Part shown: positions 53,129-60,952 of the stretch, piece after piece
Layout: each line of letters opens with the position of its first letter
Position numbering within the stretch: position 1 is the stretch's first letter
Source: Wolbachia endosymbiont (group B) of Hofmannophila pseudospretella
GTDB taxonomy: Bacteria > Pseudomonadota > Alphaproteobacteria > Rickettsiales > Anaplasmataceae
DNA: 64,000 nt
Direction of reading: 5' to 3'
Assembly (NCBI RefSeq): GCF_964028515.1
Contig: NZ_OZ034788.1
Coordinates: forward strand, 806,001 to 870,000
The notes under the pieces: model-generated
Told to the model about the DNA's origin: nothing
Database searches by the model: none
What the model saw: only the letters and a program-made list of their open reading frames with translations
Position numbers and translations under genes: made by a program

Positions 53129-54394
53129 TCACTTAAAAGTATAAGTTACTATCCTCTCTTCAATTATATGACGAAAATGTCTGATTAATCCTTGAACTGG
53201 CCAAGCTGCAGCATCGCCAAGTGCACAAATTGTATGCCCTTCTATTTGAGTTGTAAGGTCAAGTAGCTTATCTACTTCACCAGGTTTAATATTTCCTGCT
53301 ACCATTCTTCTCATAATTCTCCATATCCATCCAGTGCCTTCACGGCATGGTGTACATTGTCCGCAGGACTCATGCATATAGAAATGTGATAATCTTTCTA
53401 TTGCAGCTATTATGTCAGTTGATTTATCCATCACTATTACAGCAGCAGTACCAAGCCCTGATTGTGCAGCCCTTAATGAATCAAAATCCATTTCAATAGT
53501 ATCACATATAGATTTTGGAATTAATGGGACTGAAGATCCACCAGGTATTACAGCAAGTAAATTATCCCAACCTCCTCGCACTCCACCTGCGTATTTTTCA
53601 ATTAATTCACGCAGTGAAATTCCGAGCTCTTCTTCAACATTACATGGATTATTTACATGCCCTGAAATACAAAAGACCTTGGTACCAGTATTATTTGGTT
53701 TACCAAGAGATGCAAACCACTCTCCTCCACGATTTAGAATATCTGGAACTATGGCTATAGTTTCAACGTTGTTTATTGTAGTTGGACAGCCAAAAAGCCC
53801 AACACCTGCAGGAAATGGAGGTTTCATGCGGGGAAAGCCCTTTTTTCCTTCAATTGATTCAAGTTGAGCTGTTTCTTCTCCACATATGTAAGCTCCTGCA
53901 CCCCTATGGATAAACACATCAAGATCATAACCTGATTTGCAGGCATTTTTTCCAATTAAGTTTTCTTTATAGGCTTCCTCAAGTGCTTTTTTTAGAACTA
54001 AATATTCATTATAAAATTCACCCCTGATATAAATATACGCAGCTGACGCATTGATTGCTCTTCCAGCCAGAAGAATCCCCTCAAGTAGCTTGTGTGGTTC
54101 ATATCGCAGTATATCTCTATCCTTACACGTACCAGGTTCTGACTCATCTGCATTGACTACTAAATACGCTTTTAAAGGATTTTTAGGCATAAAGCTCCAC
54201 TTAAGGCCAGTAGAAAATCCTGCACCCCCTCGACCTTTCAAGCCAGATTTCTTTACTTCATCAATGATTTTTTCTGATCCTAAATCCAGTAATTCCTTTG
54301 TTTTTTGCCAACTACCACGTTTTTTTGCACCCTCAAGTAGTGGTGTTTCTTTACCATTTAAGTTTGTGAATATTTTGTCCTGTTCTTTTAGCAT
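53129..54394 (-). CDS. nuoF: NADH dehydrogenase subunit F
   Basis: NADH- and FMN-binding subunit of complex I, 421 residues. KKSGLKGRGGAGFSTGLKWSFMP and YLVVNADESEPGTCKDRDIL form the NADH and FMN binding, AYICGEETAQLESIEGKKG a further FMN block, and CGQCTPCREGTGW with a later C (HTICALGDAAAWP) the N3 4Fe-4S cluster. It lies six bases from infC, convergent. Confidence 0.97.
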   Translation of the reverse strand: MLKEQDKIFTNLNGKETPLLEGAKKRGSWQKTKELLDLGSEKIIDEVKKSGLKGRGGAGFSTGLKWSFMPKNPLKAYLVVNADESEPGTCKDRDILRYEPHKLLEGILLAGRAINASAAYIYIRGEFYNEYLVLKKALEEAYKENLIGKNACKSGYDLDVFIHRGAGAYICGEETAQLESIEGKKGFPRMKPPFPAGVGLFGCPTTINNVETIAIVPDILNRGGEWFASLGKPNNTGTKVFCISGHVNNPCNVEEELGISLRELIEKYAGGVRGGWDNLLAVIPGGSSVPLIPKSICDTIEMDFDSLRAAQSGLGTAAVIVMDKSTDIIAAIERLSHFYMHESCGQCTPCREGTGWIWRIMRRMVAGNIKPGEVDKLLDLTTQIEGHTICALGDAAAWPVQGLIRHFRHIIEERIVTYTFK

Positions 54395-54411
54395 GCTTTT
54401 AAGATTCTAAG

Positions 54412-54484
54412 TGATCCCGACGCGATTCGAACGCGTGACCCACTGATTAAAAGTCAGTTGCTCTACCGGCTGAGCTACGGGATC
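54412..54484 (-). tRNA. tRNA-Lys (TTT)
   Basis: The minus-strand sequence begins GATCCCG and ends CGGGATC, with discriminator A. The anticodon loop CTTTTAA (stem ACTGA/TCAGT) gives TTT. The D arm AGCTCAGCCGGTAGAGC and T loop TTCGAAT are standard. No CCA is encoded. Confidence 0.96.
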
Positions 54485-54742
54485 ATTTTATTTTTCAGCT
54501 ATACTAAACAGTAATATAGTTTTTATCTGTTTTAATCAAACTAAAATTTTCATGCGTGGTTAAATAAATTATATAATATACTGCGTTAGTGATAATTTAA
54601 TTAAAAATTTTTGAAGGAAAATTTCTTGTTAATTAACAGATTTATTTGGTAAAGCTGAGATACAACTCTAAAAAGATAGAGAATTATACATAAATGCAGA
54701 ATTTGTGCACTATTTAGCAATAGCCTCACAAATAAATATTTC

Positions 54743-54770
54743 TTGCATTTCAGCATGAGTGATTTATGCT
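54743..54770 (+). promoter_or_regulatory. candidate sigma-70 promoter of tRNA-Ala
   Basis: TTGCAT at 54743-54748 and TATGCT at 54765-54770 are separated by 16 bases. The tRNA starts 14 bases after the -10 box. The rest of the 299-bp spacer (54485-54783) shows no other feature. Confidence 0.4.
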
Positions 54771-54783
54771 TTAAGCAAAAGTT

Positions 54784-54856
54784 GGGGGCATAGCTCAGCT
54801 GGTAGAGCATCTGTTTTGCACGCAGAAGGTCAGCGGTTCGATCCCGCTTGCCTCCA
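54784..54856 (+). tRNA. tRNA-Ala (TGC)
   Basis: The acceptor GGGGGCA pairs with TGCCTCC (one G-T). Anticodon loop TTTGCAC gives TGC; the D arm and T loop (TTCGATC) are standard. CCA follows the discriminator in the genome (54857-54859), unlike the other three tRNAs in the window. Confidence 0.96.
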
Positions 54857-55054
54857 CCAATATAGGTTCTAGCATATCATAAAGTCAGCTTATTTTAGCC
54901 CATTAGTATTTTATACTAGTTTCCTAAAAAATCCCTCTTTCTATAACTTTTCTTTATGCAAGTAATGTTTGTTATTATAATTCTAATATATACTAACTTA
55001 ATAATAAATTAATCAACAAATGTTAGAATAGATATAATTAATTGATTAATACTT

Positions 55055-56977
55055 ATGAGTGGAAAAAAGCATGTTTTTAAGATGGTGCCTGGTAAGGTAT
55101 TTAATAAGATTAATGACATAGAACTTATAAATGGAGAGGGACCTAAGATTGATGGTATGTTGGCCAGGGTTGATTTTATAGGATTAGATGACAAGAGCAA
55201 TATAATGTTAGACTCACCTTTAGAATTGTGTTCAAGAGGAATCTCTGAGCGTGGAGCAGGTATTCATTGCATGAAAGAAGATGAAGGAGAATTAAATCTC
55301 TGCATACTTAAATATGACCCAGATTCAAGTAGATACGAATGTAATGTTCAAATAGAATTGAAAGAAATACTATTTCCAACGAAAAGTGAAGGCTACCATG
55401 TAATTATATCAAACAATGATGGATCTTGCATGGTAAATAAATTTATGAATCAAATAGATTTTGACTCTGAGAGAGGTAAGGAAATAGATTATCTTTACAA
55501 ATTCTTCCAAAAATTTTCTCTTGGATACTTAGGCAACAAATTGGTACAATTAAAATTTTCAATAGATGCTCTAGACGATCTATTCCTTTTGTATTTTCCT
55601 GCTGAATACCAGTATATCACTCTAGAATTAAGAGAAGATAATACTCATGAATTCTATTTTTCAAACGAGCATGGAATGTATATAGATAACTTAATAGGAA
55701 ATTACGAAGAGGGCAATGAAGAGGGCAATAATATATCATATTATTATAAAGAGATTGTACAAGAAGAAGTATTATCAGATTTTATCAAAAAACTAACAGA
55801 CGACCAACTAAAGACCCTTGCCAATACTCTTAGTAACGAGCAACTGCAAAAAATAATTCCTGAGCTGAGCTCAAACCAGTTGCAAGCCTTGGCAAAGAAC
55901 TTAACAGATAAACAACTAAAGACCCTTGCCAATACTCTTAGTAACGAGCAACTGCAAAAAATAATTCCTGAGCTGAGCTCAAACCAGTTGCAAGTCTTAG
56001 CAAAGGACTTAACAGATAAACAACTAAAGACCCTTGCCAATACTCTTAGTAACGAGCAACTGCAAAAAATAATTCCTGAACTGAATTCAAATCAACTGCA
56101 GGTTCTTGCAAAGAATTTAACGGATTGGCAGTTGCAAGAAATAATTCCTGAGCTGAGCTCAAACCAGTTGCAGGTCTTAGCAAAGGACTTAACAGATAAA
56201 CAATTCCAAACTTTAGTGGATCATCTAGCCAATCACCAATTACAAACTCTTGCTCAGGTACTAAATCCAGAAAAGTTACATATAATTGTTTCTTTTTTAG
56301 ATCAAGGTCAGTTTGCAAGCTTAGTAAAAGGCTTAAATACATGGCAAGTAAAAGAAATTTTACCTCACTTAAAAGTGGATCAATTCAAAGCACTTATTAA
56401 AACTTTAAGTGAACAACAACTTACAGTGCTTGTAAAAGGCTTCTCTGAGCACCATTTGACAATACTTTCCAAACAATTAGAAGGTGATAAGTTGAAAGAG
56501 TTAGTAAATAGCTTGCAGGAAGATCAACTAAAAGACTTAGTTAATAAGCTTGATACTGAGAAACTCGAAACAATTGCTCAAGGTTTCACTGATGATCCTG
56601 ATAGGATTCAGATGATTATTGAGTCTTTAGCTGACAATTCAGAGAAACTTCAAGCTTTTGCTTATAAAATGCCTAACCAACAATTTACAGAACTTTTGAA
56701 TCAGCTAAATGCAGAAGTTATAAAAAATATTATTCACAAGCTGCCTTACAAAAAAATAAAAAATGTGATTGATGATGTTTGCAATAAAGATCAGTCTAAA
56801 GATATTATTAATGCATTAAAAGGGGAATTTAAAAAACAAAATGAAAAGATAGAAGGTTTTATAGGTATGATTGACCAGATGCTTCCTGAGCAAAGTGAAG
56901 CAAAGTTGGGTAATGCACATCTATCACCTTACGTCTTTCAAGATACTAGTACTGAATTTACAGTAGTAGATGTTTAG
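55055..56977 (+). CDS. 640-residue protein with 12-residue tandem repeats
   Basis: Not recognised. The N-terminal ~230 residues form a mixed alpha/beta region with four or five Cys (LELCSRGISERGAGIHCMK) and no signal peptide. From residue 247 to about 574 there are about 27 repeats of 12 residues, consensus L-[ST]-x-x-Q-L-x-x-[LI]-[AIV]-x-x. The first three sets of three units (LTDKQLKTLANT, LSNEQLQKIIPE, LSSNQLQVLAKD) are copied almost exactly as a 108-bp DNA repeat. The tail (about 575-640) is charged and ends EFTVVDV. The repeat is predicted to form stacked helices. A TTAA-rich 150-bp spacer separates it from tRNA-Ala. Confidence 0.7.
   Translation: MSGKKHVFKMVPGKVFNKINDIELINGEGPKIDGMLARVDFIGLDDKSNIMLDSPLELCSRGISERGAGIHCMKEDEGELNLCILKYDPDSSRYECNVQIELKEILFPTKSEGYHVIISNNDGSCMVNKFMNQIDFDSERGKEIDYLYKFFQKFSLGYLGNKLVQLKFSIDALDDLFLLYFPAEYQYITLELREDNTHEFYFSNEHGMYIDNLIGNYEEGNEEGNNISYYYKEIVQEEVLSDFIKKLTDDQLKTLANTLSNEQLQKIIPELSSNQLQALAKNLTDKQLKTLANTLSNEQLQKIIPELSSNQLQVLAKDLTDKQLKTLANTLSNEQLQKIIPELNSNQLQVLAKNLTDWQLQEIIPELSSNQLQVLAKDLTDKQFQTLVDHLANHQLQTLAQVLNPEKLHIIVSFLDQGQFASLVKGLNTWQVKEILPHLKVDQFKALIKTLSEQQLTVLVKGFSEHHLTILSKQLEGDKLKELVNSLQEDQLKDLVNKLDTEKLETIAQGFTDDPDRIQMIIESLADNSEKLQAFAYKMPNQQFTELLNQLNAEVIKNIIHKLPYKKIKNVIDDVCNKDQSKDIINALKGEFKKQNEKIEGFIGMIDQMLPEQSEAKLGNAHLSPYVFQDTSTEFTVVDV
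55793..56116 (+). repeat. three 108-bp tandem repeats
   Basis: Units at 55793-55900, 55901-56008 and 56009-56116, each coding three 12-residue repeats, with a few substitutions between copies. A partial fourth copy follows to about 56190. Such recent in-frame amplification makes the gene a likely length polymorphism between strains. Confidence 0.85.
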
Positions 56978-57086
56978 TGCGAACTTGGATACTTATAAAT
57001 TAATGTTTATGAGTTAAAAGAAAAAATAGTTTGCATGTGAAACTAAAAAATAATTTAAACTTTAATGATTTATGGAGGTCATTTAT

Positions 57087-57458
57087 ATGAGTAAGAACTC
57101 GCAAAACCTTTTACAAGGTACGAATAATGCTATTGTTAGTAGTAACAAACAATCTATGAAAACTCTTGATTATATTACACTTAAGAAAAATAGTGGTGAG
57201 GATGTACAGAACTTTACCAGACCGGTTAGTGGTGAGACTGTTAAAAAAGCAATTGATCAATTAGTTGACGATATTAATACCAATATTATTGTTAGCTTGA
57301 ATAATAATTCAGGAACCGAGCTAATTAGAATTAAAGTTTTGGAAGAGGCAATAGGCAACAAAAGTAGAGGATTACAAAAACAGCTAGACGATTTAAAAAC
57401 TAAAGTAAGTGAGATATCACCTGAGGACGCACCAACCGGTGGTCTTGATATACTCTAG
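57087..57458 (+). CDS. small coiled-coil hypothetical protein, 123 aa
   Basis: The frame opens at an ATG at 57072, but GGAGGT (57075-57080) is an ideal ribosome site for the ATG at 57087, so the product starts MSKNSQNLLQG. It is soluble, with Asn/Ser-rich front (TNNAIVSSNKQSMKTLDYI), helical middle (VKKAIDQLVDDINTNI) and a coiled coil (LQKQLDDLKTKVSEI) before the short end GGLDIL. No family known. A hairpin (57470-57495) follows the stop and probably terminates transcription. Its duplicate is broken by IS630 copy 3. Confidence 0.65.
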   Translation: MSKNSQNLLQGTNNAIVSSNKQSMKTLDYITLKKNSGEDVQNFTRPVSGETVKKAIDQLVDDINTNIIVSLNNNSGTELIRIKVLEEAIGNKSRGLQKQLDDLKTKVSEISPEDAPTGGLDIL

Positions 57459-57469
57459 TAGTTAGGAAA

Positions 57470-57495
57470 GTAACAGCTTGCTAGCAGGCTGTTAC
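57470..57495 (+). terminator. hairpin after the 123-aa gene
   Basis: GTAACAGC (57470-57477) pairs with GCTGTTAC (57488-57495), and the inner TGC-TA-GCA extends the stem. A second copy is at 59242-59267. The T-run is weak (ctctctcc). Confidence 0.5.
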
Positions 57496-57526
57496 TCTCT
57501 CCACATACTATTTAGGTACAGTTGGG

Positions 57527-57700
57527 ATTATTAATGCATTAAAAGGGGAATTTGAAAAACAAAATGAAAAGATAGAAGATTTTATAGGTAGGATTGACCA
57601 GATGCTTCCTGAGCAAAGTGAAGCAAAGTTGGGTAATGCACATCTATCACCTTACGTCTTTCAAGATACTAGTACTGAATTTACAGTAGTAGATGTTTAG
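57527..57700 (+). pseudogene. orphan 3' end of the repeat-protein gene
   Basis: Second-unit copy of the last 58 codons of the 640-residue gene, from TTAATGCATTAAAAGG to the stop at 57700. It has no start of its own and differs by a few substitutions (for example KKQNEK to EKQNEK type changes). Confidence 0.7.
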
Positions 57701-57943
57701 TGCGAACTTGGATACTTATAAATTAATGTTTATGAGTTAAAAGAAAAAATAGTTTGCATGTGAAACTAAAAAATAATTTAAACTTTAATGATTTATGGAG
57801 GTCATTTATATGAGTAAGAACTCGCAAAACCTTTTACAAGGTACGAATAGTGTTATTGTTATACCAATTCCCACTATATAAAGAACAGATAGACAATAAT
57901 GGGAAAGAAGTGATACTAAAGTAGATAAAATAGAGAGGTATAA

Positions 57944-58462
57944 ATGGCATTAAGGTCAAAACTATTAGACGAAAAAGTTGTAAATTTGGCGAAAGAAATG
58001 TTAAAAAAGGTCAGAAATAACGCATATGTTTCAAAAAAGTTACAAGCGGTGATAGCAGGAAAAGAAAGTAGTATAAGCGCTGTGGCAAGAATATGTAAAA
58101 TTTCAAGGACTGCTTTGACTGAATGGATAAAGCATCTAAAATTTGGTAGAGTAGAAAGATTATTTTCCCCGTCTCAGCGGCGAAGAAAAAGCAAATTAAA
58201 CAAAAATCAACGTGAGCAAATTGAAATATGGGTAGAAAGAAATCCAAATATTACTATTAAGGAAGTGCAAATAAAAATCTCAGAGGAATTTGGCCTAAAC
58301 ATTAGCAAATCAACAGTGCACCGTGAGATACAAAGGATGAAGTTTTCTTACATAACACCGAGGCCAATTCACCATAAACAAGATAAAAACAAGCAAGAAG
58401 AGTTTAAAAAATACTTCAATAAAATAGTCAATTCCCACCCTGAAAAGGAGGTATTTTTTTGA
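57944..58462 (+). CDS. IS630 transposase, N-terminal frame (copy 3)
   Basis: Same 172-residue translation and same ending in the T-run (58454-58460) as copies 1 and 2. Confidence 0.85.
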   Translation: MALRSKLLDEKVVNLAKEMLKKVRNNAYVSKKLQAVIAGKESSISAVARICKISRTALTEWIKHLKFGRVERLFSPSQRRRKSKLNKNQREQIEIWVERNPNITIKEVQIKISEEFGLNISKSTVHREIQRMKFSYITPRPIHHKQDKNKQEEFKKYFNKIVNSHPEKEVFF

Positions 58463-58535
58463 TGAATCACGATTTGGAACTCATTCAAAAATCGGACACG
58501 GATGGTTTAAAAAAGGGGTCAGAACACAGGTTAAA

Positions 58536-58949
58536 ATGAAAATTGGTAGACAAAATTTCTATATCTACAGTGCGGTAAATCCAAGAAGTGGTAAGAAAAT
58601 TAGCCTACTTGCTCCATATGTAAACACTGATTGTATGAATATATTTCTGGAGCAGATGTCGAAAGATTTAGGCACGAAAGAAGCCTTTCTTGTAATGGAT
58701 TGTGCAAGTTGGCATAGATCAAAAAGTTTGAAAATTCAGGAAAACATTACCATCATATACTTGCCTCCTTATTCACCGGAACTGAATCCTGTTGAAAGGT
58801 TGTGGCAATATATCAAATACAATACTTTACGCAATAGTATCTACGATACCATAGGTTTACTTGAAGATGTTTTGTGTAATTTTATTGTCAATATTTCCAG
58901 TACTACTATTAAACGAGTTTGTAATGTTTCTTATTTGTTCGGTCAGTAA
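58536..58949 (+). CDS. IS630 transposase, catalytic frame (copy 3)
   Basis: Same 137-residue translation as copies 1 and 2. The first catalytic Asp lies upstream in the shifted frame. Confidence 0.82.
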   Translation: MKIGRQNFYIYSAVNPRSGKKISLLAPYVNTDCMNIFLEQMSKDLGTKEAFLVMDCASWHRSKSLKIQENITIIYLPPYSPELNPVERLWQYIKYNTLRNSIYDTIGLLEDVLCNFIVNISSTTIKRVCNVSYLFGQ

Positions 58950-59307
58950 TGGATTTTGGTATTAGTAGTAACAGACAACCTATAAAAACTCTTGATCATA
59001 TTACACTTAAGACAGGTCTTGATCAGAATGTACAGAACCTTAACAAACCGGTTAGTGGTGTGGTTGTTAAAAACACAATTGATCAATTAGTTGACGATAT
59101 TAATATAAAGCTTATTGGTAGCTTGAATAATAATTTAGGAGGATTACAAAAAGAAGATCTAGTAAATTTACTAGCTAAAGTAAATGATATGTTACTTGAG
59201 GACGCACCAACCCATCTTGATATACTCTAGTAGTTAGGAAAGTAACAGCTTGCTAGCAGGCTGTTACTCTCTCTACATATCGTTTCAATACAGCTGAATT
59301 AGGGAAT

Positions 59308-59700
59308 CTATTTTAAAACTTTTGGCATATAGTTCTCATCATGTTTTGCAAACACTGTATCTGCAAGAAAGGTACTATTATCAAACATTTTACCTTGCAC
59401 AACAATACCACTTTTTTCTGAAAACATCGGTGGAAGTATCCCTTGATATTTCACCATAACGCTCTTATTAAAATCTGTCATTTGAAAAACTACTTCGTTT
59501 TCGCTCCGTATCACGCTATTTTCAACAACCATTCCACCAACACGGATTGGCTTTTGATTATTTGGCAAAACTATGGCTTCACTTACTGTATAGAAAAATG
59601 AGATATTTTCTTTGAGCGTTGTTAAAATAAAAAAAACTGCACAACTTAAAAAGCAGAAAATTCCTGAAGTTATAATTAATCGCTTATGTTTCTTCTTCAT
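59308..59700 (-). CDS. ccmE: cytochrome c maturation heme chaperone CcmE
   Basis: Periplasmic heme carrier anchored by one N-terminal helix (LIITSGIFCFLSCAVFFILTT). The 130-residue product has an OB-like domain (PIRVGGMVVENSVIR, VKYQGILPPMFSE) and the end AKHDENYMP, with H120 and Y124 as heme-binding residues. Upstream it overlaps ccmD by 17 bases. It is the final gene of a minus-strand run from nuoM. Confidence 0.94.
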   Translation of the reverse strand: MKKKHKRLIITSGIFCFLSCAVFFILTTLKENISFFYTVSEAIVLPNNQKPIRVGGMVVENSVIRSENEVVFQMTDFNKSVMVKYQGILPPMFSEKSGIVVQGKMFDNSTFLADTVFAKHDENYMPKVLK

Positions 59701-59821
59701 TGGTGCTTTTAAGATTTTCTAAGTTTTTTTTACTTTTTATATAGCAAGAAACGGTAAAAATCAAATTTCCACCAATCAGTATGAAACTAATAAGGTAAGC
59801 AAAAATTACATATGTATTCAT
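59684..59821 (-). CDS. ccmD: CcmD-like small membrane protein, 45 aa
   Basis: A 45-codon frame, ATG at 59821. One hydrophobic helix (YVIFAYLISFILIGGNLIF) is followed by a basic tail (CYIKSKKNLENLKS), the plan of CcmD, which stabilises the CcmABC-CcmE complex. The ATG overlaps the birA stop (ATGA), and the gene overlaps ccmE by 17 bases. Position and plan make the call strong although the sequence is poorly conserved in the family. Confidence 0.75.
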   Translation of the reverse strand: MNTYVIFAYLISFILIGGNLIFTVSCYIKSKKNLENLKSTNEEET

Positions 59822-60939
59822 AATGCACTGCCAATAAATAACTCACCTGCATCAAAATAAATTAAGCTTCCATCCTTTTGCTGCAATACCAATTTACCAC
59901 TTTTATCTATATCAGCAAAAATTCCTTCATACAATTTGTCAGCTAACTTTACACTGATTTGCTCATTCATTTTGAATGCTTTTTTTAACCACATTTCTCT
60001 TATAGCATAAAACCCATCAAATAGCCATTGCTTTCTTAGCTTGTTAAAATTTATTATTAATTCCTTTAATAGATCTATGTTAGATACAGACTCACCGTAA
60101 TTGCTAATGCACGTTGTTCCTGGAAGTGGTGCATGATTGATATTAATTCCAATTCCTATAATCAGCCAATTCGAATTGGACTTTCTTTCAAGCAATATTC
60201 CACTTATTTTCTTGCCATCGATTAGAACATCATTTGGCCATTTATATTGAAGATTGAGATCGTTTATGAATGGATCTCTTGTCATCCCAGTGCTTTGACA
60301 CTGGAATCCAGAAGAAAAAGTATGGATTCCAGTGTCACACACTGGAATGACACCGCAGTGGGTTTGATTATTCAAGAAATTTAACGATAATAAAGTATTC
60401 CCTACAGCAAGAGCAGTCACAAAAGTCAATTCTGTTAATTTGCTGATGTCTTTAACTTGACTCGTTAAGCCTACTGTTATTCCAGCACCATCCGATGTCA
60501 TTCCAGTGCGTGACACTGGAATCCAGTTCTTATTACACAGTTGCCTGATGTGCCCATTTGTAATTAAGTTTTCTGGATCCCAGTGTCTGGGCACTGGGAT
60601 GACATCATCCTTGGTGGGAATACCACAACGTTTGTACAGTTGTGTGCTTGACCATTCTTCTTTTTTTCTAGATTCCAGCGTCACGCGCTGGAATGACACC
60701 GAAAACTGATTTTCACTTAGATAATCGTTAAAGAGGTTTACTATCAAACTCGCATAGAGATTACCTTCTGGAGAAACCCAACTTTTTCCGGTGCGCCCCC
60801 TGCCTTCTGTTTGTTTATCGGCAATAATAACAGTTTCATTTGATATTCCTTTATCAATTAAATCCAACGCTTCTCTATTAGTGCTTGAAACTTCTTTGTA
60901 ATGATGAATATGAAAACCCTCAAATGTTTCAGGGATCAT
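59818..60939 (-). CDS. birA: biotin protein ligase BirA with in-frame palindromic-element insertions
   Basis: Biotinylates carboxylase subunits. Seen blocks: HHYKEVSSTNREALDLI, IADKQTEGRGRTGKSWVSPEGNLYASL (biotin/ATP site), LQYKWPNDVLIDGKKISGILLE and WLIIGIGININHAP, so the catalytic domain is complete. No N-terminal repressor domain is present. Ligases of this type have about 240 residues; this frame has 373. Three blocks of foreign translation (SFQRVTLESRK and VIPVPRHWDPE, then NWIPVSRTGMT; later VIPVCDTGIH and FQCQSTGMTR) break it up. The start is taken as the ATG at 60939; the frame upstream overlaps the preceding gene. Confidence 0.88.
   Translation of the reverse strand: MIPETFEGFHIHHYKEVSSTNREALDLIDKGISNETVIIADKQTEGRGRTGKSWVSPEGNLYASLIVNLFNDYLSENQFSVSFQRVTLESRKKEEWSSTQLYKRCGIPTKDDVIPVPRHWDPENLITNGHIRQLCNKNWIPVSRTGMTSDGAGITVGLTSQVKDISKLTELTFVTALAVGNTLLSLNFLNNQTHCGVIPVCDTGIHTFSSGFQCQSTGMTRDPFINDLNLQYKWPNDVLIDGKKISGILLERKSNSNWLIIGIGININHAPLPGTTCISNYGESVSNIDLLKELIINFNKLRKQWLFDGFYAIREMWLKKAFKMNEQISVKLADKLYEGIFADIDKSGKLVLQQKDGSLIYFDAGELFIGSAL
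60278..60702. repeat. palindromic-element arms inside birA
   Basis: Six or seven arms in the 425-bp interval, including gtcatcccagtgctttgaca at 60283, ccagtgtcacacactggaat at 60330, gtcattccagtgcgtgacac at 60498, ccagtgtctgggcactggga at 60580 and tccagcgtcacgcgctggaat at 60675. They look like two or three elements, one nested or truncated. All insertions together keep the frame. Confidence 0.8.
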
Positions 60940-60952
60940 TTTCTTAATTGTA

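Larger units (their letters stand above)
56804..57526 (+). repeat. tandem duplication, unit 1 (723 bp)
   Basis: Holds the end of the repeat-protein gene, the spacer and the whole 123-residue gene. Unit 2 begins at 57527, and the offset between matching points is 723 bp (for example ATG 57087 and 57810, stop 56977 and 57700). Confidence 0.85.
57862..58961 (+). mobile_element. IS630-family insertion sequence, copy 3
   Basis: 1100 bp with the same ends as the other copies, flanked by TTA. The neighbouring intact paralog (57087) shows the original site as attgttagtag, so TTA (or TA) was duplicated on insertion. Confidence 0.92.
57810..59230 (+). pseudogene. duplicate small gene interrupted by IS630 copy 3
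   Basis: Begins MSKNSQNLLQGTNSVIV at 57810, is cut by the IS at 57862, and resumes at 58962 with SSNRQPIKTLDHITLKTG to the stop at 59230. It has about 107 codons once the IS is removed. The second part has diverged more than the first, with a shortened middle. The first unit keeps the intact gene. Confidence 0.82.

Noticed and set aside
55793..56116. Tandem 108-bp repeat considered as a CRISPR or VNTR outside a gene
   Set aside because: Units are contiguous without unique spacers and are in frame inside a coding region.
55744..56342. Two minus-strand frames antisense to the 12-residue repeat gene
   Set aside because: They exist because the repeats keep the reverse frame open; the plus-strand product has the consistent repeat pattern.
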